From Pyrodictiaceae archaeon (GTDB lineage Archaea > Thermoproteota > Thermoprotei_A > Sulfolobales > Pyrodictiaceae), in NCBI GenBank assembly GCA_027036135.1, contig JALVSY010000007.1, positions 748,880-812,879 of the forward strand: a DNA stretch of 64,000 nt, written 5' to 3'. Shown piece by piece: positions 43,445-52,789 of this stretch. The position numbers were made by a program, and so were the translations under genes. Under the pieces are notes generated by a model, which did no database searches, was not told the origin of the DNA, and saw only the letters and a list, made by a program, of their open reading frames with translations. Every line of letters starts with the position of its first letter. Position 1 is the first letter of the stretch.

Positions 43445-44452
43445 TTGAGCGTCTTGGCGAGGCTAAGGGACGCAGGGGAGAAGCAGGTCCTTAAAAGACT
43501 CGAGAAACTATTGTCTATGCAGTGGCTATGTACCAGTCTTAGCCCAGGCGATGACGCTGTCTGCGCCGGAGAGGGCCATGAAGACTTGTTGGTAAAGATT
43601 GACGGAGGCTCAGTAGCTTCTAGCCTAGCTCCTTGGATGAGCTACGCGGATCTTGGCTGGCAATGGGTCACCGCCACCGCTAGTGACTTGGTAGCGAAGG
43701 CCGCTAAGCCACTAGTCTTCCTAGTATCTGTTGGACTGAGCCCAGAGGAGCCAGAGGAGCACCTCTACGAGATCGTGAAGGGAGCTATGGAGGCTGCTAG
43801 AAGGCATGGCGCGTGGCTAGGCGGAGGCGACACTAATGGCTCCTATGGCGCTGGCTGGGTAGATGTAGCTGGGATCGGCAAGGCTGTTCGACTACCCCTG
43901 CCTGGTAGGAGAGCTAGGCCCAGCGACCAAGTCTACGTAACCACTGGTAGGCTTGGATTGAGCGGAATTGCGCTTCACTCCCTCCTCCACGGCAACTGGG
44001 CTGAGGCAAAGAAATCATTCCCAGAGGCCTTCTCCGAGTTCACAAGGCCCTTGGCTAGGCTCGGCTTCCTCGAGCTATATCGCGCCCTGGGTCATGAATG
44101 CGTAACAGCATCCCTGGATATTAGCGACGGGCTAGCTGAGACACTATACCAGCTCTCCGAGGCAACAGGGCGCGTAATAGTACTTGACAACTTGCCCGAG
44201 ATAAGCATTGCAGCTGAGTATGCACGGCTCTATAGAATCAGTTACTCAGAGCTATTGCTTTACGGTGGCCAAGAATACGAACTCGTATTCACAGTGAGCC
44301 CGGAATGCAAGGATAATGTCGAAACCGTGTCTAGGCAAGTAGGGTTAGAGATAACCAGAATAGGGCACGTAACGAGAATCGAGGATGTTGGTGTAAAGCT
44401 AGGGAATAGAATTGTTGAGAGAAGGGGCTGGGATAACTTCGCCAGAGCTTAG
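43445..44452 (+). CDS. thiL: thiamine-monophosphate kinase
   Basis: ThiL phosphorylates thiamine monophosphate to thiamine pyrophosphate. Landmarks of the AIR-synthase-like fold: SPGDDAV, VTATASDLVAKAAKP, GAWLGGGDTNG, VTTGRLGLSG, SLDISDGL and GGQEYELVFTV. At 335 aa it is the usual length. TTG 43445 begins within the zone after the phosphatase gene. It ends this plus-strand run. Confidence 0.92.
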   Translation: MSVLARLRDAGEKQVLKRLEKLLSMQWLCTSLSPGDDAVCAGEGHEDLLVKIDGGSVASSLAPWMSYADLGWQWVTATASDLVAKAAKPLVFLVSVGLSPEEPEEHLYEIVKGAMEAARRHGAWLGGGDTNGSYGAGWVDVAGIGKAVRLPLPGRRARPSDQVYVTTGRLGLSGIALHSLLHGNWAEAKKSFPEAFSEFTRPLARLGFLELYRALGHECVTASLDISDGLAETLYQLSEATGRVIVLDNLPEISIAAEYARLYRISYSELLLYGGQEYELVFTVSPECKDNVETVSRQVGLEITRIGHVTRIEDVGVKLGNRIVERRGWDNFARA

Positions 44453-44544
44453 AGCACCAACTACGAGGAGGAAGGCTTACAAAATATTACCATGACTTAT
44501 TATCTCTAAGAGGCCGGCCTCGTCACATTTATCACGTGTTAATC

Positions 44545-44581
44545 GGATTAGGGTAATCCAGTACTACTAGTAGGTAGTACT
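44545..44581. repeat. two adjacent perfect inverted repeats upstream of a zinc-ribbon gene
   Basis: GGATTA-GGG-TAATCC (44545-44559) is followed at once by AGTACTAC-TAGTAG-GTAGTACT (44560-44581; 8-bp arms). GTAGTACT recurs near 44632. They lie in the 268-nt gap 44453-44720, which has no gene, and may be operators or transcript hairpins. Confidence 0.45.
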
Positions 44582-44720
44582 AAAACCATAGGGATGGAAT
44601 GAGAAGTATCGTTAACTCGACTGATGAAAAAGTAGTACTGTTCCCACCGCTGGACTACCAACCCTATACAATAGAGCTAGTTAACTCAGACTAGACTAGA
44701 GACCCGGGTGGTCTTCTCTC

Positions 44721-45053
44721 ATGCCTATTGTGTATAGGTGTCATCGTTGCGGCTTCATACTACATGTCTTTGTTAGAGTTGGGCAGAATAGTTACGGCGT
44801 ACCCACTCCCAGCGAGCTAGCAAGCCAGTTTGGAGGAATATGTCCTCGCTGTGGAGCACCGCTCGGGAAGCCGACCTTAAACGATATAATAATTAAGCCA
44901 AATGGAGCCGAAGAACTAAGACGTGTACTCGAGGAGGCAAAGCAGATAATGAGGATAAGCTTCAGGAGCTTGGAGAAATACTTGTACGAGACCAGAGTGC
45001 CGAGCGTTGAAGCCCCGTCATCGAGCACTGCGACGGCTCACGCAGAGACCTAG
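44721..45053 (+). CDS. zinc-ribbon protein of unknown function
   Basis: 110 residues. The N-terminal half has CHRCGF and, about 35 residues later, CPRCGAPLG: a two-CxxC zinc ribbon. The rest is a helix rich in Glu/Arg (LRRVLEEAKQIMRISF) and a Ser/Thr/Ala tail. It could bind nucleic acid or be an accessory transcription factor; nothing more specific can be said. ATG 44721 follows a GGGTGG stretch. Confidence 0.65.
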   Translation: MPIVYRCHRCGFILHVFVRVGQNSYGVPTPSELASQFGGICPRCGAPLGKPTLNDIIIKPNGAEELRRVLEEAKQIMRISFRSLEKYLYETRVPSVEAPSSSTATAHAET

Positions 45054-45232
45054 CAACGAAAGCGTATGGAGGATCTTCATTACCTGGTTTGGTCGTTCTC
45101 ATTAGAGGTGTTTGAGGTATTTTTGCCACGATATTTCCTATTCTATTGGCTGCTTGTTGCGCTAGGCAAGACTGTATGAGCCATTGTTCTTTTATCTGAT
45201 TGCTCTTCCCTGCTGCCACGGGATAACAGGGT

Positions 45233-45868
45233 ATGCTGGCCAGGGATGCTCCACCACTCTATGAGCTCAGGAAGAGCCTAGTTGATGCTATGCGTATTCT
45301 CCACGAACGCGGCTTAATCAATATACGCGGCGGCAATGCTAGCGCTATTTACAAGTTCTCTAAGGGCTTTGCCTTCATCTACATAACCCCTAGTGGCGCG
45401 ATTAAGCCGCTTATGAGGCCCGAGGATATAGCTGTCATAGATCTCGACGGTAATGTCTATGAGGGAAAGCCTAGTAGCGAGTACCGCTTACACATAGCTA
45501 TTTACCGTGAAAGAGAGGATGCTAGAGCAATTGTTCACGCTCATAACCCGCTTACAGTGCTAGCTAGGCGCCTAGGCTTAGAACTCAGCCCAAGACTCCT
45601 AGGCGTAGAGGCTAGGTACTACCTCGGAGACTGCATAGCTATAGTCCCAGAAGCTGAGCCCGGCACATGGGAGCTAGCGGAGAAAGCCGCTAAGGCTCTT
45701 GCTAAGAGAGAGTGCAACATTGCTGTACTAGAGGGACACGGAGCAGTAGCCATAGGAGCCAATAATGACCCCATTCAAGCTGTTTACGAGGCTGTTGACA
45801 GGATAGAAGCATTAGAGGATCTCGCGAGAGCTACTCTGCTTCACAACCTGCTACGCCACGAGAAATGA
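45233..45868 (+). CDS. class II aldolase/adducin family protein (fuculose-phosphate aldolase-like)
   Basis: 211-residue zinc aldolase fold. The family motifs are INIRGGNASA, ITPSGAIKPLM, PSSEYRLHIAIYRERED (catalytic Glu region), IVHAHNPLTV (HAH zinc ligands) and LEGHGAVAIG (third His). It is probably an L-fuculose-1-phosphate or related sugar-phosphate aldolase; archaeal homologues also act in pentose or methylthioribose metabolism. The start is an ATG after GGGATAACAGGGT. Confidence 0.85.
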   Translation: MLARDAPPLYELRKSLVDAMRILHERGLINIRGGNASAIYKFSKGFAFIYITPSGAIKPLMRPEDIAVIDLDGNVYEGKPSSEYRLHIAIYREREDARAIVHAHNPLTVLARRLGLELSPRLLGVEARYYLGDCIAIVPEAEPGTWELAEKAAKALAKRECNIAVLEGHGAVAIGANNDPIQAVYEAVDRIEALEDLARATLLHNLLRHEK

Positions 45869-45872
45869 GTAC

Positions 45873-46736
45873 TTAGCCATCTCGGCGATGCCTCGGAGGA
45901 TAAGCCGTCAAGGCTAACCAGGCACCACTCACCGACAAAAGCATGCCCGGGATACTAGCTAATGGTGGTCTCTCCCTAAGCAATAACCAGCCGAGCAGGC
46001 TGGCGCCATAGGGCTCGAGGAGAGCCACCCCGGTTACAACTGCAGCAGGATAATACCCAAGAGCATAATTCATCATACTGTGCCCCATGAGCATCGGCAC
46101 TAAGCCCAAGAGCACCAAGTACGGGACACTAGGGCTAGGCGGGCTCCAGGGCTCAAGCCCGAGTAGAGGAGCCGTCATGGATAGTACTAGAAATGCGGCG
46201 AGATAGGCCGCACTAGTATACTCTAGAGTAGAGGCTCCCCTGAGCCTTAGCCAACGCCCTATGAGGAAATATATAGACGCAAATACGGCCGCCAAGAACG
46301 AGAGCAATGCTCCGAGAAGCGTCGCCCCAGCCCAAGGAGTTGATAGAATAGCCACTCCCAGGAAGCCGAGAATAACGCCCAGAAGGCCTCGAAGACTAAT
46401 ATTCTTCGCGACAACTGATTCATAAATACCAATTATAACGGGATAAGAGACAACTATACCAGTAGACGAAGCTATGCTCATATGCCTGAGGCTCTCAAGC
46501 CAGAAAGCCAAGTGAAGAGCAAGAAAGACTCCACTAGGGACACTTCTCAGCACTAGCCACAGCGAAGGAAGCTGCCTAGCTAGGATAGCAAACAATATCG
46601 TCACTAGGCTACCAATAAGTAAACGCCACCAAGCCGCGGTAAACCCATCAACACCAGCAAGCTTGGCCAACGGTGCAGCAAAAGAGATACCTACAAACGC
46701 GATAACAATTGCTAACGAGGGCGGAAGACTACGCAT
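45873..46736 (-). CDS. EamA/DMT superfamily transporter
   Basis: 287 residues with ten TM helices in two EamA repeats (about 5-135 and 145-280); the Pro and Gly-rich TMs (LLGVILGFLGVAIL and LGWLLLRERPPLASIPGMLL) are typical. The transported substrate, often an amino acid or metabolite, is unknown. It converges with the aldolase gene, with only 4 nt between stops. Confidence 0.85.
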   Translation of the reverse strand: MRSLPPSLAIVIAFVGISFAAPLAKLAGVDGFTAAWWRLLIGSLVTILFAILARQLPSLWLVLRSVPSGVFLALHLAFWLESLRHMSIASSTGIVVSYPVIIGIYESVVAKNISLRGLLGVILGFLGVAILSTPWAGATLLGALLSFLAAVFASIYFLIGRWLRLRGASTLEYTSAAYLAAFLVLSMTAPLLGLEPWSPPSPSVPYLVLLGLVPMLMGHSMMNYALGYYPAAVVTGVALLEPYGASLLGWLLLRERPPLASIPGMLLSVSGAWLALTAYPPRHRRDG

Positions 46737-46913
46737 CTGATATACACCCTACAAACATGATTCAAGTCTCCAAGATAAATGAAAACGCCATAAAAGTCGC
46801 TAATGAGGATGCATATCCCCCGGGAGAGTGGGGCGTAGAGTTAATATTAGGGAATGCACTATAACCCTATTCGAGGAAAGCAAGAGTGCTACCTATGAGA
46901 GGTAGAGTTACCC

Positions 46914-47276
46914 ATGCTTCCGCTCCACTACGCTGTCTATAGGGCTCAGTTTGACTTCCTCAACGGGTTTGAGTGGATAATACTACTGTTCATAATACTG
47001 CTAATATTTGGTCCATCAAAGATACCCCAGTTAGCGAGAGGACTAGGACAAGCAATACACGAATTCCGTAAAGCATCACAGGGACTCATAGAGGAAGATG
47101 AGAAAAAGACAAAGAGCAATCTGGAAAACGTTGATGAGAAAACACTACGTGAGCTTGCGGAAAAGCTTGGCGTAGACAAACCCGAGGAAAAGAAAAAGGA
47201 CGAACTTATATCAGAGATAATTGCTCAGGCAAAGAAGAAGGGACTTATATCAGATGTAAAGATTAGGACTAATTAA
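46914..47276 (+). CDS. tatA: twin-arginine translocase subunit TatA
   Basis: Short external N-terminus, one TM (about 20-34, WIILLFIILLIFGPSKIP), FGPSKIPQLARGLGQAI as hinge and amphipathic helix, then a charged tail. The tail ends with LRELAEKLGVDKPEEKKKDE, resembling a SAP/Rho-N helix-extended-helix motif not usual for TatA. TatC follows 152 nt later. Confidence 0.88.
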   Translation: MLPLHYAVYRAQFDFLNGFEWIILLFIILLIFGPSKIPQLARGLGQAIHEFRKASQGLIEEDEKKTKSNLENVDEKTLRELAEKLGVDKPEEKKKDELISEIIAQAKKKGLISDVKIRTN

Positions 47277-47428
47277 GAATTAAAGACCTACTAGGCTGTT
47301 GGTGAAAATTCAGCGATCTTTCCTCCATTAAGGTTTTGAAATAACACGAATAGGAGCTGGTTTGTTCGAGAAGCCAGTGGGAGTTAGTGAGGAGCGGTTC
47401 TCAGAGAGCCTAGCGCCGGTGGTGAGGA

Positions 47429-48283
47429 ATGAGCGAGAGTTCACCGAATGATAAAGAAGCGACTATATGGGAACATCTAGAAGAACTTATTATTAGGCTT
47501 CGCCGCATAGTAATAGCGTTCATTATAGCCACTGCTATACTGTCAGCTCTGCCCGCTGGGTTCGAGGGTGGAAAACTTTATACTCCTTTAATAACAGTCT
47601 TTCCCCGCATCATTTTCCGACGCGTAATACCGCCACGCATAACTGCTTTTAACGGTAAAACGTATACAGTAGTAGTAATGCCGGGCTCGGAGTTCGAGTC
47701 AATAGAGATATTATCTTATTCTGCAGCCCTGTTGGGAATGATAGGTGCTGCACCCGTAGCCGCTAAGGAGATATGGGAATACATCGAGCCTGCACTTTAC
47801 CCCCATGAAAAGCAATTTATGAAACGCTATGTTGCTCTATTTACTGTGGCATTTATATTAGGTGTCATCTTTGCTATTAACGTAGTTGCACCACTCATAT
47901 ATCTAATGATGTACAAGCTCTATCCCTTATTCGTGCCAAATGGATATACAACTCTAATCAAGGTTGAGATAAGTAGAGTCGTCCTCTTTACACTTGAATT
48001 GGCTCTAGCCTTTGGCTTGCTCTTTGAGATACCCATAGTAATATACCTACTTCTTGCACATGGCATCCTTGACCCAGATATATTCACACCAACAATGATG
48101 AAATATATATTCTTAGGCGCGATGATAGTTGGTGCAATAATATCACCGGATCCCTCAGGACTTGGCATGACTCTTATAGGACTAAGCTTGTACCTTCCTC
48201 TCCACATAGCTGTTCATCTCGGTAAGAAGCGAGCGATAGAGCGTAAAACTCTAGAACAGATTAAAGCACTAGTGGAGAGCTGA
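47429..48283 (+). CDS. tatC: twin-arginine translocase subunit TatC
   Basis: Receptor for twin-arginine signal peptides. The N-terminal cytoplasmic segment contains TIWEHLEELIIRLRRI, with the Glu that contacts RR signals. Six TM helices follow, including IWEYIEPALYPHEKQF and FGLLFEIPIVIYLL. A large external loop (about 45-85) between TM1 and TM2 is longer than in bacteria. Together with TatA it would export the RR-signal FeS subunit encoded at 27329-28432. Confidence 0.92.
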   Translation: MSESSPNDKEATIWEHLEELIIRLRRIVIAFIIATAILSALPAGFEGGKLYTPLITVFPRIIFRRVIPPRITAFNGKTYTVVVMPGSEFESIEILSYSAALLGMIGAAPVAAKEIWEYIEPALYPHEKQFMKRYVALFTVAFILGVIFAINVVAPLIYLMMYKLYPLFVPNGYTTLIKVEISRVVLFTLELALAFGLLFEIPIVIYLLLAHGILDPDIFTPTMMKYIFLGAMIVGAIISPDPSGLGMTLIGLSLYLPLHIAVHLGKKRAIERKTLEQIKALVES

Positions 48284-48376
48284 CAAAAATGTCGCAGTGA
48301 TTTCATGCTCGATACCAATATAAGCGGGTTTTATATAATCCCTCGGCCCAGGAGATACCAGGATAATAGGGGGGTT

Positions 48377-49492
48377 ATGATGTTGTTCTGGTTCTTTTAT
48401 GATCCCTTGACGATGATGGCGTTGATGATAGCGTATATTGTTGGCTTCGTAGCGTTACAGTTCATAGCCATGAAGATAGCGCCTCGTGTCGCTGCTAGTC
48501 TTGCTGGCCGTATGAGTCTCTACACCGCGATGCTTCTAACAGCTCTACTGGTTATCGGCGGCGGTACATTAACCGCTTATGCTCTCTACGCCGCCGCAGC
48601 TGCTTATGGTTATCACTTGTACGTGGAGTGGCTACTAGGGTTCTTGCTGGTTATGAGCCTTATTAGCTACGTGTTCGCACCATGGATGATAAACCTGGCT
48701 TACCGTGCAAAACCGAGCCCCGAGCTACAAGAGATAGTCAATGAAGCTGCTGAGAGAGCAGGGATGCAGAGACCCCCTAGAGCCGTGATTGTTGAAGGCC
48801 CACCGAATGCGTTCGCCTATGGCAACTTCCTAGCAGGACGCTATGTTGCTGTTTCTCGCTCTCTCTACGAGATGCTTAGCCGAGACGAGTTACTGGGTGT
48901 AGTAGGGCACGAACTAGGGCACCATAAGCACCGCGACACAGTTATAATAATGCTGCTAGGCCTAGTCCCAAGCCTACTATACTATATGGGTGTATTCCTC
49001 ATAAGGGCCGGTCTATGGGGCTCAGTGAGCAGCGATCGCGAGGAGGGTAATAGTGGTCTTGTACTAGCAGCTCTCGGTATACTCGGGGTAATAGTTAGCT
49101 TCGTTATGCAGGTAGCTGTTCTAGCCTTTAGCAGGCTCCGCGAGTACTACGCTGATGCCCATGGAGCCTTCGTGGCAGGTGTTAAGCCTATGCAGAGAGC
49201 ACTGGCGAAGCTACACCTCTACTACTCGACACCAAGAGGCCAGCAACGCCTACAAGAGCTTCATAAGAGTAGCATTAAGGCGCTCTTCATATATGCATTC
49301 ACATCAGCGTTGGCAAATCCGTTCTACGAGCCAAGCTGGGGTAAAAGAGAATTCTACGATATCGATAGAGTTGTTGAAGAGCTAAAGAGAGCCAAAGTCG
49401 ATCCCTCAGAGGAGATATTCAGTGATCATCCGCCAATACCTAAGAGGCTAAGGTTTCTTGACCAACTCGAGACAATCAACATAAGGCCCTAG
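48377..49492 (+). CDS. htpX: HtpX-type membrane zinc metalloprotease (M48)
   Basis: Membrane quality-control protease. Two N-terminal TM pairs are followed by the active-site helix VVGHELGHHKHRD (HExxH) and the downstream Glu in LREYYADAHGAFVAG. ATG 48377 follows GGGGGG and gives an N-terminus starting in TM1; an upstream in-frame start adds about 24 hydrophilic residues. The 371-residue length is normal. The 222-nt gap after it contains T runs fit for termination. Confidence 0.9.
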   Translation: MMLFWFFYDPLTMMALMIAYIVGFVALQFIAMKIAPRVAASLAGRMSLYTAMLLTALLVIGGGTLTAYALYAAAAAYGYHLYVEWLLGFLLVMSLISYVFAPWMINLAYRAKPSPELQEIVNEAAERAGMQRPPRAVIVEGPPNAFAYGNFLAGRYVAVSRSLYEMLSRDELLGVVGHELGHHKHRDTVIIMLLGLVPSLLYYMGVFLIRAGLWGSVSSDREEGNSGLVLAALGILGVIVSFVMQVAVLAFSRLREYYADAHGAFVAGVKPMQRALAKLHLYYSTPRGQQRLQELHKSSIKALFIYAFTSALANPFYEPSWGKREFYDIDRVVEELKRAKVDPSEEIFSDHPPIPKRLRFLDQLETINIRP

Positions 49493-49714
49493 AATAACCA
49501 ATATATCGAGTTTTTCTGTTTTTCTCGCTCGTTCTACATATATATGGCGTCTACACAATTTCTTCAATATTGATCGTAATTTATGCAAGGCCTTAAGCTC
49601 TCTAAGTACTTTTGTTTCCCGGTATTTTGCGAGTATTTAGTCTTCCAGTGAGCGTCACGAGGCTTGCGTGTTAGATAGTGTTACCATTACCTAGTATATT
49701 GTGGGGCTCTACAC

Positions 49715-50005
49715 TTGGCTCACCAAGTTATTGGAAAGCAGAGCGATTCTAAGCCGAGGTACTTGGGACTAGCTGTTGCTATAGAGCGTGTGCTAAGGGA
49801 GCTAGGAGGAAGAGCAGAGCTCGATACAGTGCTTGCCAGGGTGTGGAGCAGGTATGTCACAAGTAGTAACGGCGAGCGTGTTGTCATGAGGCTCTATCAC
49901 CACCCGAGCGGCGAGCTCTGGAGCCCGGATGCGGAGGAGGCCCTTCGCGTGCTGGAGGCAGCTGGGATAATTAAGCGAAAGGGGCGCATGCTTATCATAG
50001 AGTAG
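49715..50005 (+). CDS. small winged-helix-like hypothetical protein
   Basis: 96 residues from TTG. The pattern LAVAIERVLRELGGRAELDTVLARV...ALRVLEAAGIIKRKGRMLIIE matches a winged-helix domain ending in a beta-hairpin. It may be DNA-binding. No family name is recognised. It converges with the HD phosphohydrolase gene. Confidence 0.5.
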   Translation: MAHQVIGKQSDSKPRYLGLAVAIERVLRELGGRAELDTVLARVWSRYVTSSNGERVVMRLYHHPSGELWSPDAEEALRVLEAAGIIKRKGRMLIIE

Positions 50006-50036
50006 CTTGACCCATGACGGAACATCATCATTGCTA

Positions 50037-51563
50037 TTATTTTCTTTGTTCTCTTAGCGCCTCCCTACGTAGGTCATCTAGTATACTTATTGCTTTCTTT
50101 GCCACGCTCTCTAGGCTTGGCTGTGAGAATACGACTATTCGGTAGAGGCTTAGCTCTGCTAGTGTTTGTAGCCTTCTTAGCTCTGGGCCTCCCCCCTCCT
50201 TTACGTTTTCTAGTGTTGCTATAGTATTAGCTGAGCGGTTATAGACCCCGAGCCTACTGAGACTAATAACATCAACTCTAAGCGGCCTCACCATTAGCAA
50301 CGGGTACTGGTCTTGTAGCTCGAGTAACTCGTCGAGTAGCGGCTTAGCCCATGAAGGCGCATAGCCCTCATATAGGTAGCCCGTGTAGAGTCCCCAGAGC
50401 TTCTTGTCCTCTACTACATGGTATATTCTTGGGTGCTTGCGCTCAATCAGCATCGTGGCTAATTGTCGCGCCTCGCTTGACGCCTTATACCTTGAGTTAT
50501 AGACTCCTCTTATGAGCCAATTCATAGCGGTATCGTCGAGGGTTTTCCAGGTCTCGAGTGCCCAGTCTTTTTCCTCCTCAATGCTCTTAGGTGTTGGTAT
50601 ATCCATTTCGCCACTATTGTTCTCTACCGATATTAATCCGTCACGTGCCAGTATGGAGAACAGTCTCGCGTATATAGAGTTATAAGCCTCCACGACTCTG
50701 TGCAGGTATACTTCGCTGAACATATAGAACCTTGCTAGGAGAAATGCCTCTATTATGCTGACACCTTTGTCTAGGACCATTACTTGGCATGCCTTCTTGC
50801 TGACCTCTGCTACTCTTCCACCGCGCTCTAGGAGGAGGGGAGAGGCGAGCATTACTCGGACTAATCTATCAACATCAAATATCCCGTAGCGTACCCCCGC
50901 GTATATACTATCCCTTATTAGGTAATCCATTCTGTCAACATCTAGTCCCCCGGCTATTAATTGGTGGAGAACATTCGCGGCACACTCGCTTCCATAGTCA
51001 AGGGCAAAGGCCTGCGCACCCGAACCCTGTAGTATTAGGCGTAAGTCGTTCGTTACGGAATGGGTGAAGACGGGCTCTACCCCGGCTTCGCTAGCTATGT
51101 CTCCTACTACGCGGAGGAGCGCATAGGTATATGCCTCGTGACGCAATGGGAGACGCTCAAAGCCCTTGATCTTGTATATGAGTCTAGCCTCTGTTATCCC
51201 GACCTCGCTTGAATGACTATACGGTAGATGACCTATATCGTGAACCAGTGCTGCTAGCTGAAAGACCTCCGCTGAGTTAAGCAGCGTATTAGCGAATTCC
51301 CCGCCGCCTGCGCTGCGGAAATAGAGCCTAGTATTAGCTGCTATGAAGTTTATGACTTCTCCCGCGAGGTGGGCTGAGCCGAGGCTATGGTTAAACCTTG
51401 AGTGCTCCATGCCGTGGTAAACCATGTATGCGAAAGCTGTTTGCCGAATAAAGCGCAGCCGCTGCATAATCCAGGAATCGACGACGCGGGCTAACCGGCC
51501 ACATATATCAACATAACCGTGAACAGGGTCTTTGAAGCTCTTGATGCTGGTGCAGATGCGCAC
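50037..51563 (-). CDS. HD-domain phosphohydrolase (dNTPase/SAMHD1-like)
   Basis: 508 residues. The HD metal site is complete: MEHSRFNHSLGSAHLA (H), LAALVHDIGHLPYSHSSE (HD), and GGLDVDRMDYLIRDS (D). The start FKDPVHGYVDI is the classical beginning of this archaeal family, related to dGTPases and SAMHD1. Probable deoxynucleotide or cyclic-nucleotide hydrolysis in the cytoplasm; substrate unknown. The C-terminal half is helical and less conserved. Confidence 0.87.
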   Translation of the reverse strand: MRICTSIKSFKDPVHGYVDICGRLARVVDSWIMQRLRFIRQTAFAYMVYHGMEHSRFNHSLGSAHLAGEVINFIAANTRLYFRSAGGGEFANTLLNSAEVFQLAALVHDIGHLPYSHSSEVGITEARLIYKIKGFERLPLRHEAYTYALLRVVGDIASEAGVEPVFTHSVTNDLRLILQGSGAQAFALDYGSECAANVLHQLIAGGLDVDRMDYLIRDSIYAGVRYGIFDVDRLVRVMLASPLLLERGGRVAEVSKKACQVMVLDKGVSIIEAFLLARFYMFSEVYLHRVVEAYNSIYARLFSILARDGLISVENNSGEMDIPTPKSIEEEKDWALETWKTLDDTAMNWLIRGVYNSRYKASSEARQLATMLIERKHPRIYHVVEDKKLWGLYTGYLYEGYAPSWAKPLLDELLELQDQYPLLMVRPLRVDVISLSRLGVYNRSANTIATLENVKEGGGPELRRLQTLAELSLYRIVVFSQPSLESVAKKAISILDDLRREALREQRK

Positions 51564-51739
51564 GCTTTGCCATCCCTCCCATTGATGGCATACAGGGGCA
51601 CGGACTCCTAGGTCTCTCTGTTAGCGATTATACTAGCTACGCGTAATAAGCACATCCATGGACACGTATCACTACACTCATAGCCCGGCTCTTGTAGCGC
51701 TAAGCGGCTCAAATAAATAGGCGCTACTCGCTAGGAACT

Positions 51740-52048
51740 ATGCACGGGGCTTGCGAGATGCCTAAGAAGAGGCAGAATAGGGGAAGACACAAGGGCTCCA
51801 AGGGCAGAACAAGACTGGTACAATGTGATAACTGTGGAAGACTAGTGCCGAGAGACAAGGCTATCTGTATAACAAAAATGTACACACCCATAGACCCACA
51901 GCTAGCACGAGAGCTCGAAAAGAAGGGAGCAATAATAATGAGATACCCCGTTGAGAAATGCTACTGCATAAGCTGCGCCGTACACTACGGCCTAGTCAAA
52001 GTAAGACCCGAGGAAGAGAGAAAGACCATAAAAGGGCCCCTAGTCTAA
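51740..52048 (+). CDS. 30S ribosomal protein S26e
   Basis: Archaeal/eukaryotic small-subunit protein. The N-terminus PKKRQNRGRHKGSKG binds rRNA and the zinc ribbon is CDNCGR...CYCISC. TATA-like AAATAAATAG (51711-51720) places transcription start at about 51740, fitting a leaderless ATG there; family proteins usually begin at the next Met (51758, MPKKR). The length of 96-102 aa is normal. Confidence 0.93.
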   Translation: MHGACEMPKKRQNRGRHKGSKGRTRLVQCDNCGRLVPRDKAICITKMYTPIDPQLARELEKKGAIIMRYPVEKCYCISCAVHYGLVKVRPEEERKTIKGPLV

Positions 52049-52186
52049 CCTCTATACCAGCCTATTCTTCTCCTTTTTGCCTAAGCCATAGATAAAGACC
52101 CTTCTACTTGCCTAGATTCCTTTTAGCGTTTTTCGTGATACGCATCTCAACATACTTAGCTCGCCTAGGGGAAGGTCTAAGGAGCC

Positions 52187-52789
52187 TTGGATGCAAAGGC
52201 GCTGGTTACAGAGCTCGCCGGGAAGCATGGCTTTATATGGCTTGTTTATAGCAGGGATCCCGGGAACAAGCTTCCTCGTAGCTGGAAGGGGCTAGTCAAC
52301 TACAAGAGACTTGACATTATTCCCCGTATTGCCCTATCCGCTCTCTATCCCGGCGGCGTGCTTCTCCAAGACTCAGCGCTACTTGTATTCCTAGACTCGG
52401 GTGAGAAGGGAGAACAAGGAAAAATCGTGGCGTTGTATGAGGAGTGTATGCCCAGGGAGGCTCTTTACGAGCGCGAGGTGGCTCCTCTATTCCTGCGTAG
52501 TCTTCGCGGCGAGGAATGTATTCTTGTAGACAATGCCTCGCTGGTATACGTTGCGCGGTTGCTAAGGAAGAATGGGTATCGCTTGATAGCTCTAAGTGAG
52601 AAGGGAGACAGGATAAGACCAAGCGTTCTTAGTGGGAGGCTTGTACTTGTTCTTGGTAGCTACTTTGATCCCCCGGCTAGGATTCTGAGCGAGGTAGAGG
52701 AGTCTTACTCTATTGGTCCGTGTAGTTATCTTGCGAGCCACGTGGCTGCCTATATTAATGCTCTTAGGCTTGGTGTTGTTCGTGCTTGA
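52187..52789 (+). CDS. TrmY-like SPOUT RNA methyltransferase (DUF358-like)
   Basis: 200 residues from TTG. LDIIPRIALSALYPGGVLL aligns in pattern with the TrmY N-terminal DVxCRxxxSAL region, and the C-terminus ESYSIGPCSYLASHVAAYIN matches the trefoil-knot SAM-binding end of SPOUT enzymes. TrmY methylates N1 of pseudouridine 54 in archaeal tRNA. Similarity is judged by eye and is modest. Its 3' end overlaps the convergent creatininase-family gene by 26 nt. Confidence 0.5.
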   Translation: MDAKALVTELAGKHGFIWLVYSRDPGNKLPRSWKGLVNYKRLDIIPRIALSALYPGGVLLQDSALLVFLDSGEKGEQGKIVALYEECMPREALYEREVAPLFLRSLRGEECILVDNASLVYVARLLRKNGYRLIALSEKGDRIRPSVLSGRLVLVLGSYFDPPARILSEVEESYSIGPCSYLASHVAAYINALRLGVVRA

